Origin: Methylobacterium bullatum
Lineage (GTDB): Bacteria; Pseudomonadota; Alphaproteobacteria; Rhizobiales; Beijerinckiaceae
Assembly: GCA_902712845.1 (NCBI GenBank)
Contig: LR743504.1
Coordinates: 1,338,001 to 1,402,000 of the forward strand
Direction: 5' to 3'
Length of the DNA stretch: 64,000 nt
In this document: positions 17,800-24,708 of the stretch, piece by piece
Layout: each line of letters begins with the position of its first letter
How positions within the stretch are numbered: the first letter of the stretch is position 1
Notes under the pieces: model-generated
What the model saw: the letters and a program-made list of their open reading frames with translations, nothing else
Databases searched by the model: none
What the model was told of the DNA's origin: nothing
Position numbers and translations under genes: made by a program

Positions 17800-19457
17800 T
17801 GATGTCGATGGCTCGTCGCGCATGCGCGACCCTCCCCCCTCCGCGGGGGAGGGTGCCTGCGGAGCAGGCGGGAGAGGGGGCGACCTCTCCGGACACGGCG
17901 CTCCCCTCTCCCGACCCTCGCTTACGCGAGGGCCACCCTCCCCCGCAGAGGGGGGAGGGTAACCGCCTCATTCGTAGAACGATCGCCCTCCTCCTCCTCG
18001 CAACAACCGTCTCCGGCTGCATGGTCGGGCCCGATTACGCGCGGCCCTCCGTGGAGACGCCGCTGGCGTTCAAGCAGGGGGGGATGCGCGAGGACAGCGT
18101 GGCCCATGTCGCCACGCGGAAGGGGTGGCGCGCGGCGCAGCCCAATGACGGGGCCGAGCGCGGCGATTGGTGGCGCGTGTTCCGCGACCCCGCCCTCGAC
18201 CGGCTGATCCGCCTCGTCGACGTGGACAACCAGAACCTGCGCGTCTCCCTCGCCTCCTACGACCAGGCGCGCGGCCTCGTCGCCCAGGCGCGCTCGGCGC
18301 TCTACCCCACCGTCATCGGCGCACCGACGATCACGCGCTCGCGCACCCTCGGCACCGAGCGCACCTCGGTCTCGCTCCAGGCCCAGGCCTCGTGGGAACT
18401 CGACCTGTTCGGCCGCATCCGGCGCAACATCGAGAGCGAGGTCGCCAATGCCCAGGCGAGCGCGGCGGACCTGGCCGCCGTGCGCCTCGCGATCCAGTCC
18501 GAGGTCGCCACGAACTATTACAGCCTGCGCTACCAGGACTCGCTCCAGCGCCTGCTGAACGAGACGGTGGAGGCCTACAAGAAGAGCCTCGCCATCACCG
18601 AGAACCAGTACAATGCCGGCGTGGCGGCCCGCTCCGACGTGATCACGGCGCAGACGCAGGTGCAGTCGACCCAGGCCCAGGCCATCGCGGTGGGCCTGCA
18701 GCGCGCGACCTTCGAACACGCCATCGCGACGCTGATCGGGCGGCCGCCCTCCGAACTCTCCCTGCCGAAGGGGAGCCTGCCGAAGACGCCGCCGGCGGTT
18801 CCGGTGGGCATTCCCTCCGCCCTGCTGGAGCGGCGGCCGGACATCGCGCAGGCCGAGCGCAGTGTCCAATCCCAGAGCGAGCAGATCGGCGTCGCCGTGG
18901 CGGCCTTCTACCCGACCCTGGTTCTCTCGGGCTCCGGCGGCGTCTCGGGCCTGACCAGCAACGGCGTGTTCTCGGCGGCGAACCAGGTCTGGTCGGTGGC
19001 CGCCGCCGGCAGCGAGACGCTCCTCGACGGCGGCGCCCGCACCGCCGCCGTGCAGATCGCGAGAGCCGCCTACGACGCCACGGTGGCGACCTATCGCCAG
19101 ACCGTTCTCACCGCCTTCGCCGAGGTGGAGAACGGGCTTGCCGGCGTGCGCATCCTCGCCCGCCAGCAGGCGGCGCAGGAGGAGGCGGTGGCCTCCGCCC
19201 GCCGCGCCGTGGAGATCACCCTCAACGAGTACCGCGCCGGCACGCAGAACTTCACCACGGTCATCACGGCCCAGGCGTTGGAACTGAACAACGAGGTGAC
19301 CGCGTTGCAGGTGCGGCTCAACCGCTTCACCACGGCGGTGACCCTCATCCGGGCGCTGGGCGGCGGCTGGGACGTCCGCAGCCTGCCGACCCCCGACGAA
19401 TTGAAGGGCGACCGCCTGCCGATCGACCGGGGCCAAGCCGTCCGCACGGACGAATAA
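17799..19457 (+). CDS. outer-membrane efflux lipoprotein (OprM/NodT family) with odd N-terminus
   Basis: Trimeric outer-membrane exit duct of the RND system. The mature protein is standard: lipobox LLLLATTVSGC, then MVGPDYARP, WWRVFRDPALDRL, two homologous coiled-coil halves (NYYSLRYQDSLQRLLNE..; AFAEVENGLAGVRILARQQA) and a C-terminal TLIRALGGGWD. The problem is the start. The signal peptide begins around residue 58 and no ATG, GTG or TTG precedes it; the nearest starts are GTG 17796 and ATG 17799/17802, overlapping the pump stop. Between them and the signal peptide lie two inverted REP-like elements read through in frame. So either a 50-residue basic/proline-rich leader precedes the signal peptide, or a rare start (ATT 17970) is used. 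Confidence 0.85.
   Translation: MMSMARRACATLPPPRGRVPAEQAGEGATSPDTALPSPDPRLREGHPPPQRGEGNRLIRRTIALLLLATTVSGCMVGPDYARPSVETPLAFKQGGMREDSVAHVATRKGWRAAQPNDGAERGDWWRVFRDPALDRLIRLVDVDNQNLRVSLASYDQARGLVAQARSALYPTVIGAPTITRSRTLGTERTSVSLQAQASWELDLFGRIRRNIESEVANAQASAADLAAVRLAIQSEVATNYYSLRYQDSLQRLLNETVEAYKKSLAITENQYNAGVAARSDVITAQTQVQSTQAQAIAVGLQRATFEHAIATLIGRPPSELSLPKGSLPKTPPAVPVGIPSALLERRPDIAQAERSVQSQSEQIGVAVAAFYPTLVLSGSGGVSGLTSNGVFSAANQVWSVAAAGSETLLDGGARTAAVQIARAAYDATVATYRQTVLTAFAEVENGLAGVRILARQQAAQEEAVASARRAVEITLNEYRAGTQNFTTVITAQALELNNEVTALQVRLNRFTTAVTLIRALGGGWDVRSLPTPDELKGDRLPIDRGQAVRTDE
17830..17960. repeat. inverted pair of REP-like elements (REPIN-like), copies 5 and 6
   Basis: Forward copy at 17830-17880 (hairpin TGCCTGC-GGA-GCAGGCG) and reverse copy at 17902-17960 (hairpin GGCCCTCGC-GTAA-GCGAGGGTC), 21 bases apart. 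As single-stranded DNA or RNA the pair could fold into one long cruciform. It lies inside the reading frame of the outer-membrane factor. Confidence 0.85.
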
Positions 19458-19476
19458 GTCCGTCCGCACGGACGAG
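19436..19476 (+). terminator. tandem palindromes at the end of the efflux operon
   Basis: Two copies of CCGTCCGCACGGACGA, one within the last codons of the outer-membrane factor and one just after its TAA. Each copy folds on itself (CGTCCG-CA-CGGACG), and CGGAC also pairs with GTCCG around GAATAA. This looks like the 3' end of the operon, but there is no T run. Confidence 0.4.
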
Positions 19477-19565
19477 TGATCGCTGCCTTGCACCATCCGT
19501 CGGAACGGCGCAGGGCATCGGGGGTTTGACCGGCGTCGCCGCCGATGCCCGGAGTGTCCCGTCCC

Positions 19566-21101
19566 ATGACCCTTCCCTTTACCGATCCCGATGCTCCGGC
19601 GAACGGCGACAGGCAGCCCCGCGCCAACGACGAGGTCGGGACGGCGCCGGCCTGCACCCTCGTCATCTTCGGGGCGGCCGGCGACCTGACGAAGCGCCTG
19701 CTGATGCCGGCCCTCTACAACCTCGCCTCGGACGGCCTGCTCGCGGAGGGGCTCAGAATCGTCGGCGTCGATCATAACGACCGCACGAGCGAGCAATGGC
19801 GCGACGACCTCTCGCAGACCATGCAGTCTTTCACCGAGGACCACACCTCCGAATTCCACCCGGACTCCATCGATCCCGGTCATTGGGGCTTCATCCGTGA
19901 GCGCCTGACCTTCACCAAGGGGGATTTCGAGGCGGCGGAGACCTATCGGCGGCTTGGCCAGGACATCGGCGGCAACGCGATCTTCTACCTCGCCGTCTCC
20001 GCCCGCTTCTTCGGCCCGGTGGTAGACCAACTCGGCGCCGCCGGCCTGCTGAAGGAGGGGGAGGGCGCCTTCCGCCGCGTGGTCATCGAGAAGCCGTTCG
20101 GCACCGACCTCGCCTCGGCGCGCGCCCTCAACGCCCGCATCCTGAAGCAGGCCGACGAGAGTCAGGTGTTCCGCATCGATCACTTCCTCGGCAAGGAGAC
20201 GGTGCAGAGCATTCTGGCGCTGCGCTTCGCCAACGCCATGCTGGAGCCAATCTGGAACGCCGGCCATATCGACCACGTGCAGATCACCGCCGCCGAGACC
20301 ATCGGCGTGGAGCAGCGCGGCGGCTTCTACGAGCCCACCGGCGCGCTGCGCGACATGGTGCCGAACCACCTCTTCCAGCTCCTGTCCATGGTGGCGATGG
20401 AGCCGCCCGGCAGCTTCGATGCGGAGGACATCCGCAACGAGAAGGCGCGGATCCTGGAGGCCGTGCGGCCAGCGACGCCGGACCGGGCGGTGCGCGGCCA
20501 GTATGCGCCCGGCGAAGAGCAGGGCCATACCGTGCGGGGCTACCGCGAGGAGGCCGACGTCTCGGCCGATTCCCGCACCGAGACCTACGCGGCCCTGACG
20601 CTCACCATCGACAACCCGCGCTGGGCCGGCGTGCCGTTCTACCTGCGCACCGGCAAACGCCTGGCGGGGCGCCTCACCGAGATCGCCGTGCATTTCAAGC
20701 CGCCGAGCCATGGCCTGTTCGCGGGCACCGCTCTCGCGTCGAACGTCATGCACCTCCACATCGACCCGGACCAGGGGCTGAGCACCCAGTGGAACGCCAA
20801 GCGGCCGGGGCCGGACATGCGCCTCGGCGCGGTCACCTCCTCCGTGCGGTTCGGGGATTTCTTCGCCGAGGCGCCGAGCGTCGGCTACGAGACCTTGATC
20901 TACGATTGCATGATCGGAGACCCGACCCTGTTCCAGCGGGCCGACGCCATCGAGGCGGGCTGGGCCGCCGTCGATCCCCTCATCCAGGCCTGGAGGGATG
21001 CCCCGGTGGAAACCTATGCGGCGGGCAGCGACGGACCGACGGGGGCGGATGCCCTGCTCGCCCGCGACGGGCGGGCCTGGCTTCCCCTCGCGGAGGGGTG
21101 A
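19566..21101 (+). CDS. zwf: glucose-6-phosphate 1-dehydrogenase
   Basis: Oxidises glucose 6-phosphate to 6-phosphogluconolactone with NAD(P)+, entry to the Entner-Doudoroff and pentose phosphate routes. 511 residues from ATG 19566, near the usual 490. The N-terminal Rossmann motif is FGAAGDLTKRLLMPALYN; the signature RIDHFLGKETVQ carries the catalytic histidine; IEKPFG and LRTGKRL are conserved. Another ATG lies 21 bases upstream. The lactonase and Entner-Doudoroff genes that often follow are absent: the next gene is on the other strand after a palindromic repeat. Confidence 0.95.
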   Translation: MTLPFTDPDAPANGDRQPRANDEVGTAPACTLVIFGAAGDLTKRLLMPALYNLASDGLLAEGLRIVGVDHNDRTSEQWRDDLSQTMQSFTEDHTSEFHPDSIDPGHWGFIRERLTFTKGDFEAAETYRRLGQDIGGNAIFYLAVSARFFGPVVDQLGAAGLLKEGEGAFRRVVIEKPFGTDLASARALNARILKQADESQVFRIDHFLGKETVQSILALRFANAMLEPIWNAGHIDHVQITAAETIGVEQRGGFYEPTGALRDMVPNHLFQLLSMVAMEPPGSFDAEDIRNEKARILEAVRPATPDRAVRGQYAPGEEQGHTVRGYREEADVSADSRTETYAALTLTIDNPRWAGVPFYLRTGKRLAGRLTEIAVHFKPPSHGLFAGTALASNVMHLHIDPDQGLSTQWNAKRPGPDMRLGAVTSSVRFGDFFAEAPSVGYETLIYDCMIGDPTLFQRADAIEAGWAAVDPLIQAWRDAPVETYAAGSDGPTGADALLARDGRAWLPLAEG

Positions 21102-21143
21102 GGCTCCAGTTCGAGAGCCGGTTCGAGTTGTTTTCCAAGGCTT

Positions 21144-21261
21144 CACCTCATCCTGAGGTGCCGAAGCGTAGCGGAGGCCTCGAAGGAGGTTTCCAGGGAT
21201 CGCTTTGGTGTCTGGAGGGCTCCTTCGGGGCCCGCTGATGCGGGCACCTCAGGATGAGGTG
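21144..21261. repeat. long inverted repeat between zwf and the Mrr-like gene
   Basis: The 18-base arm CACCTCATCCTGAGGTGC (21144-21161) recurs as its exact complement at 21244-21261. The space between contains GCCTCGAAGGAGG and CTCCTTCGGGGCCC, so the inside can pair further. Elements beginning cctcatcctgaggtgc are common dispersed repeats in alphaproteobacterial genomes (general knowledge). It sits at the 3' ends of two convergent genes and may serve as a terminator. Confidence 0.75.
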
Positions 21262-21338
21262 GTCTGATGGGATGATCGACTTTGGCAGATGACCTGCTTC
21301 GTCATGAGCCGCCGCTGAGGCGTCCGCTCGAATGGCTC

Positions 21339-22118
21339 TCAGGCGGGCTCGGCGTCGAGCCGCCGGGATCTGCGGATGGGCGCGAGCGTGCGCAGCGCGT
21401 CGTGATGGAGGAGAAGGACGCCGGTGGCGCCCGACAGCCTGCGCGCGGCGGGGGTGAAGCCGGCATTGGAGACGACGGCCGCCATGTCCGCCTGCCAGTA
21501 GCGCGCTGCCGCCGAGGCCTCCTGCACCGCTGCGTTGCCCACGGGCTTCGTGTACCGCTTGCACTGGAGGACGAGGCGGATGCCTGAACGCTCGGCGACC
21601 ACGTCGGCCCCCTGGTCGCCGCTGGCCTTCGTCGGGCGCGCCGACCAGCCCGCCTCGCGCAGGGCCTCGGCGCAGAAGCGCTCGTAGGCGATGCCGTCCT
21701 CCGGCGCCTCGTCCTCGTCCGGCAGATCGACGGAGAGAGCGACATCGTCCACGATGTCGAGGACCATCTGCCAGCGGGTATCGGCGAGATCGGTGAAGCC
21801 CTTGGCGTCGAGATGCGGCAGGATCGACCGCTCGGCGAAGTAATCCCGCTCGCGCAGCCAGCCATCGTCGATCCGGTTGCCGTAGGCGTCCTCGAAACAT
21901 TCCTGGCGGCGGCGCAGGGCAAGGGTCTCGGCATGGGCGCGCGCGAGCCGGCGCACCGTCCGCCTGAAGCGCCGGGGCCTGTCGAGGCGATGCAGCAGGA
22001 TCAGGCCAAGGCAGAGGCCGGTGGCGGCCAGGGCGGGTAGACCGAACCAGAAGGCGAAGCCGCCGCCGACGATCGTGGTCCAGAACAGGCGCGCGACGAG
22101 GCTCGATCGACCGGACAT
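21339..22118 (-). CDS. membrane-anchored Mrr-like restriction endonuclease domain protein
   Basis: 259 residues from ATG 22118, preceded by GGAAGGG at six bases. The N-terminus has a hydrophobic double segment (LFWTTIVGGGFAFWFGLPAL, then AATGLCLGLILLHRL), so the protein is probably fixed to the inner membrane. After a charged middle comes an Mrr-type nuclease core at about residues 150-230: YERFCAEALREAGW, then SGDQGADVVAE and LVLQCKRYTKPVG, which give the D...QxK version of the PD-(D/E)xK active site. Mrr proteins cut methylated foreign DNA, while membrane-anchored relatives have no known role. No methylase or other defence gene adjoins it. Confidence 0.8.
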   Translation of the reverse strand: MSGRSSLVARLFWTTIVGGGFAFWFGLPALAATGLCLGLILLHRLDRPRRFRRTVRRLARAHAETLALRRRQECFEDAYGNRIDDGWLRERDYFAERSILPHLDAKGFTDLADTRWQMVLDIVDDVALSVDLPDEDEAPEDGIAYERFCAEALREAGWSARPTKASGDQGADVVAERSGIRLVLQCKRYTKPVGNAAVQEASAAARYWQADMAAVVSNAGFTPAARRLSGATGVLLLHHDALRTLAPIRRSRRLDAEPA

Positions 22119-22886
22119 GCGCATCCCTTCCCGCCTTCGGGGCGTCCGCATCGGCCGCCTGTTTTCTCAGAATGCAGGGAGGGCCTTGCGACTGGCCTAA
22201 CGGCACGGCGGCGAAAGATCGCCGGACGGCCCATGATCGTCTCGTGGCATGAACAGGGACGGCGCGTCCTCAGTCTCCGTCCAGGAGATCCGGTGTCATT
22301 CCCGGTCAGATCGGGCACGGATCGTGTCGTCCTGCCGGCGTTCGACGGACATCATGTCCGGATCCTGGAATTATTTCGCAAATATGCTGGATGGGACTGG
22401 TTTTAATTCAAATGTATCGTGAAATTAGGTTCGTTTTTTCCGATAAATTGAACAACGGGCATGGCTATGGCTGGTTGTCGTGACGAGCCGAACAGTCACC
22501 AACCCCATAACTCTCCTGTGGATAGGTTTGCGGCCCGGGGGCTGCTTCGCACCGGAAGTGCTCTGGGCACCTTCGTTCGACGCCTGTCCGAGAAGGTCCC
22601 GATCGTCGCGAGACAGGTCAAGCAGCCTGGGATCGATGATCGAGCGAGAATGGGTCATCCCATCCGCTCGTCACACGCTCTGCTTTGCTTTCAGCTGGCC
22701 TGGACGAAGCGCTCTGGAAACCGAACCGTGTCCCGGTGGCTCCGTCGTGGCCGTCGCCTCGCACCTCGAAGTCTTCGACTCGAAGTCTTCGACTCGAAGT
22801 CTCGCACCTCGAAGTCTCGCACCTCGAAGTCTCGCACCTCGGGGTGAGCTTGCGCCTCGGTGAGGCGAGCCACGGACTCGTCGGGC
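22119..22886. other. gene-poor region with a tandem repeat
   Basis: 768 bases with no credible gene. 22370-22460 is unusually A/T-rich for this genome (for example ATTATTTCGCAAATATG), and a 14/15-base tandem repeat occupies 22767-22839. Such composition suggests foreign or regulatory DNA; nothing more can be supported. Confidence 0.5.
22767..22839. repeat. five-unit tandem repeat, 14-15 bases
   Basis: Two units of CGAAGTCTTCGACT (22767-22794) followed by three exact units of CGAAGTCTCGCACCT (22795-22839), without spacers. It lies 48-120 bases beyond the stop of the MucR-like gene. Every unit carries CGAAGTC, and the first form is nearly palindromic around TCGA. Confidence 0.85.
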
Positions 22887-23468
22887 TCAGGAGGCGGTCG
22901 TGGTCGTGCGAGGGCGACGACCACGCGGCGCGGGTGTCGACGGTGCCTCGACGACGGGGGCCTTCAAGCGGGATTTCCTGCGCTGCTGGCCGAGTCCCAT
23001 GTTCTTCGCCAGTTCCGACCGTGCGGCCGCATAATTCGGCGCAACCATCGGATAGTCGCTCGGAAGGCTCCATTTCGCCCGATATTCTTCCGGCGTCATG
23101 GAATAGCGCGTCCGAAGGTGGCGCTTCAGGGATTTGAACTTCTTGCCGTCTTCGAGGCAGATGACGAAATCCGGCGTGATCGAGCGTTTGATCGACACGG
23201 CCGGGGTCAGCGGCTCGGCCTTTTCCGGTGTCTTCGCCGTCGTCAGGCTGCCCAGGGTCGCATGAACCGATGCGATAAGGGCCGGGATATCCGAAACCGG
23301 CACGGAATTGTTGCTGACGAATGCCGAGACGATATCCGCCGTAAGCTCAATATAATCCGCCGCGAAGTCGTTTTCGATTTCCACGCTCACCCCCGAAAGT
23401 AGGACAGCCTTAGACCGCAGCGAGGCGCCGATGGAGCCCTGCCGAAAGGTCTTGTCTTCAGATTGCAT
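22887..23468 (-). CDS. MucR/Ros-family transcriptional regulator
   Basis: 193-residue DNA-binding protein of the Ros/MucR family, which in alphaproteobacteria silences AT-rich promoters of surface polysaccharide, motility and stress genes. Seen: YIELTADIVSAFVSNNSVPV (N-terminal oligomerisation part, from about residue 39), then CLEDGKKFKSLKRHLRTRYS, MTPEEYRAKWSLPSDYPMVA, PNYAAARSELAKNMGLGQ. The C-terminal extension is basic and proline/threonine-rich. The usual zinc site ends with His residues in KRHLxTHx; here that segment is KRHLRTRY, so the last His ligand is missing. Some family members (Ml proteins) fold without zinc, so it may still work. ATG 23468 is used; a GTG about 28 codons in is possible. 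It lies beside A/T-rich DNA of the kind such proteins bind. Confidence 0.9.
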   Translation of the reverse strand: MQSEDKTFRQGSIGASLRSKAVLLSGVSVEIENDFAADYIELTADIVSAFVSNNSVPVSDIPALIASVHATLGSLTTAKTPEKAEPLTPAVSIKRSITPDFVICLEDGKKFKSLKRHLRTRYSMTPEEYRAKWSLPSDYPMVAPNYAAARSELAKNMGLGQQRRKSRLKAPVVEAPSTPAPRGRRPRTTTTAS

Positions 23469-23946
23469 TGACTAGGCAGTTAGTATGATAGCCATTAACA
23501 AACCGCAAGAGGCTTTGGCAAGACCAGGGTAACCGCAACAATTTGAAGGAAGCTTTTGGCGTGCTGCGGGAGATTTCGGCATCTGAGAAATGGCCGACGG
23601 TCCTGGCGTAAGGGGAGATTTTTTAACTCCCTAGGCTTGAAAAAAAATCCAACCGAACAGCAAATTCAAAAGTTATTTGCGAAACTGGAACCTTTATGCT
23701 GGTTGGTGAGCGCTTTTAGCTCACGCTCGCAACGTCAGATGTGCGATACGGTAAAAAACTACACGGGGCACTGGCTCGCACATGCGGTGCGCGACGCGGC
23801 CGGCGGGGCGGCCGAACGACCGCGCCGGGACGGAAATTTTTTTGCAAAACCCGATGTCGGGAGGCCGGTCCCTGCCTCCGACGGCGTGTGCCGAGCAACC
23901 CCTACGTAATCATCGCGGCCTGAGTCCTCGGGACGTAGGGGCGACC
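23469..23946. other. A/T-rich intergenic region upstream of the MucR-like gene
   Basis: 478 bases. 23480-23760 is rich in A/T tracts (TTTTTTAACTCC, GAAAAAAAATCC, GGTAAAAAACTAC), which is how MucR-type target and autoregulatory regions look. No open frame here resembles a protein. Confidence 0.45.
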
Positions 23947-24609
23947 TCAAGGCGTTTCTGTTCGGCTCCGTGGCCCATAGTTTTCGAAGCGCCTGATCGT
24001 TCGCGCAATCTCGGCGTCGGACAGTATGACCGGCTTCCCCACCTGGAGGGCGACGGCGTATTGGCGGCACAGGGCCTCCATCTCTACCGCCAGCCACAAG
24101 GCCTTGCCGAGATTACTGCCGATCGCGATCATGCCATGGTTGGCCAGGAGGCAGCCGAGGCGGCCGTCGAGGGCGGCCACCGCCGCCACCGACAGCTCCT
24201 CCGTTCCATAGGGAGCATAGGGCGCGCAGCGTATTGTCGGGCCGCCGGCGGCCGCGATCATGTAATGGACGGCGGGAATCTCGGCGCCGCACATGGCGAA
24301 GGCGGTGCAATAGGTCGGGTGGGCGTGCACGACGGCGTCAATCTCGGGCCGCTGCCGCAGGATGTCGCGATGGAAGCGCCATTCGGAGGAGGGGGCGAGG
24401 GCATGGCCGTGCTCCCCCTCCATGCTCATCGGCACGATGTCCTCCGGGCGCAGCGCATCGGCCGGGATGCCGGAGGGTGTCATGAGAAAGCCGTCGCCGT
24501 GGCGTACCGAGACGTTCCCGGCGGTGCCCTGGCTCAGACCCAGGGTGATGAGGGAGCGCATCGCCTCGACGATCGCGCAGGAAATCTCGTAAGCTGTGGG
24601 TTCTGACAT
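23947..24609 (-). CDS. class II aldolase / fuculose-phosphate aldolase-like protein
   Basis: 220-residue zinc-dependent class II aldolase/epimerase (AraD/FucA family), which cleaves sugar phosphates such as fuculose 1-phosphate into DHAP and an aldehyde; the true substrate cannot be read from sequence. Seen: GTAGNVSVRHGDGFLMTPSG (phosphate-binding region), SSEWRFH with the catalytic Glu, the zinc histidines in VVHAHPTYC, and the third zinc ligand in LLANHGMIAIG. Length is normal. The start is ATG 24609. The gene is divergent from the acetyltransferase gene with about 100 bases between, so the two may share a promoter region. Confidence 0.88.
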   Translation of the reverse strand: MSEPTAYEISCAIVEAMRSLITLGLSQGTAGNVSVRHGDGFLMTPSGIPADALRPEDIVPMSMEGEHGHALAPSSEWRFHRDILRQRPEIDAVVHAHPTYCTAFAMCGAEIPAVHYMIAAAGGPTIRCAPYAPYGTEELSVAAVAALDGRLGCLLANHGMIAIGSNLGKALWLAVEMEALCRQYAVALQVGKPVILSDAEIARTIRRFENYGPRSRTETP

Positions 24610-24708
24610 GTGGTTCCCCCGGTCGAGAGTGATCCGCGCCCTATACCTTGCCGTCCGGCGCGATGTCGCACGCCGTCGCCCCGGTCTGATCGAAGGTCAC
24701 GCCAGTTC

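Noticed and set aside
17922..21146. 1074-codon minus-strand frame across the outer-membrane factor and zwf
   Set aside because: Spans two clear genes on the other strand; no domain, low-complexity; GC-driven absence of stops.
22767..22839. CRISPR array
   Set aside because: Units are 14-15 bases with no spacers and no cas genes nearby; it is a plain tandem repeat.
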